A model generated the notes under the pieces. It did not search any database. It saw only the letters and a program-made list of their open reading frames with translations, and was not told the DNA's origin. A DNA stretch of 13,982 nt. Origin: Chloroflexota bacterium. Lineage in GTDB: Bacteria > Chloroflexota > Dehalococcoidia > UBA1151. This document shows positions 13,832 to 13,982 of the stretch, one piece after another. A program made the position numbers and the translations under genes. Positions within the stretch are counted from its first letter, which is position 1. Every line of letters begins with the position of its first letter. The stretch spans positions 1-13,982 of the forward strand of contig JADFQR010000007.1 in the NCBI GenBank assembly GCA_022561735.1, written 5' to 3'.

Positions 13832-13982
13832 TGCCGGAACCTGAAGAAGCCACCGGGCCGGGGTGTATATTGGCGCGCCTTATGAACCCGAGAGTGAAAC
13901 GTACACGTGACAGGGTCCCGGCCGGTCATTCCAACGGCGAAATGACGTCGACGGAATGGTCCCCGGGCCGGCGACGTCATTT
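13831..13982 (+). CDS. Possible start of a further plus-strand frame (uncertain)
   Basis: An ATG overlapping the argB stop (TGATG) opens a frame that runs to the window edge for 50 codons: MPEPEEATGPGCILARLMNP and an Arg-rich continuation. No family features are visible, and the composition looks like translated structured RNA. The same stretch holds a strong pairing pattern at 13918-13982 and a TATATT at 13866-13871. I consider a non-coding reading more likely. Confidence 0.2.
   Translation, partial: MPEPEEATGPGCILARLMNPRVKRTRDRVPAGHSNGEMTSTEWSPGRRRH
13918..13982 (+). terminator. Pseudoknot-capable or two-state stem region after argB
   Basis: Stem one: CCGGCC (13918-13923) with GGCCGG (13966-13971), and CATTCC (13927-13932) with GGAATG (13953-13958). 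Stem two: AAATGACGTCG (13940-13950) with CGACGTCATTT (13972-13982), a perfect 11 bp. Stem two's left arm is in stem one's loop, giving H-type pseudoknot topology or two competing folds. The stem ends in TTT at the window edge, so an intrinsic terminator continuing outside the window is also possible. Confidence 0.5.

Overview
The window is GC-rich bacterial DNA with a dense, strand-organised layout. No rRNA, tRNA, insertion sequence or CRISPR array is visible. It combines bacterial housekeeping genes (clpS, orn, argJ, argB) with an archaeal/SipW-type signal peptidase I and several secreted beta-rich proteins. That mix would fit a Chloroflexota-like organism (Dehalococcoidia or a relative), but this is an inference from gene content and style, not a marker-based assignment.

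Left edge (1-602, plus strand): the 3' tail of one unidentified gene and a 95-residue conserved-looking hypothetical with a TTG start. A hairpin-rich convergent gap follows.

Central block (603-8753, all minus strand, transcribed right to left): three paralogous secreted proteins (7908-8753, 6523-7425, 4887-5765), a fourth shorter secreted protein (4121-4768), a large membrane-anchored protein with Ig-like modules (1723-3687), and a Ser-His type signal peptidase I (603-1739) whose start overlaps the large protein's end by 17 bases. The secreted proteins share a short N-terminal hydrophobic signal, a Ser/Thr-rich beta-strand just after the predicted cleavage site and a cysteine pair. I read the block as a locus for building a cell-surface structure with its own dedicated signal peptidase, comparable in logic to tapA-sipW-tasA of Bacillus but made of different proteins. 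This is the best candidate for an undescribed system here. Each secreted gene except the last two sits behind a long non-coding leader (about 480-760 bases) with hairpins or short repeats.

Divergent gap (8754-9260): hairpin-rich, including a perfect 22-bp inverted repeat with an 8-base loop and a separate 16-bp palindrome ahead of the next gene.

Right part: a carbon-nitrogen hydrolase and clpS (plus strand), then orn (minus strand), then argJ and argB (plus strand). The argJ reading frame carries an N-terminal helix-turn-helix-like segment of about 76 residues. Its probable promoter is wrapped in a strong inverted repeat and would give a leaderless message. argB has no obvious ribosome site but is overlapped at ATGA by a 27-codon upstream frame. 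Past argB the window ends in a sequence able to form a pseudoknot or two competing stems.
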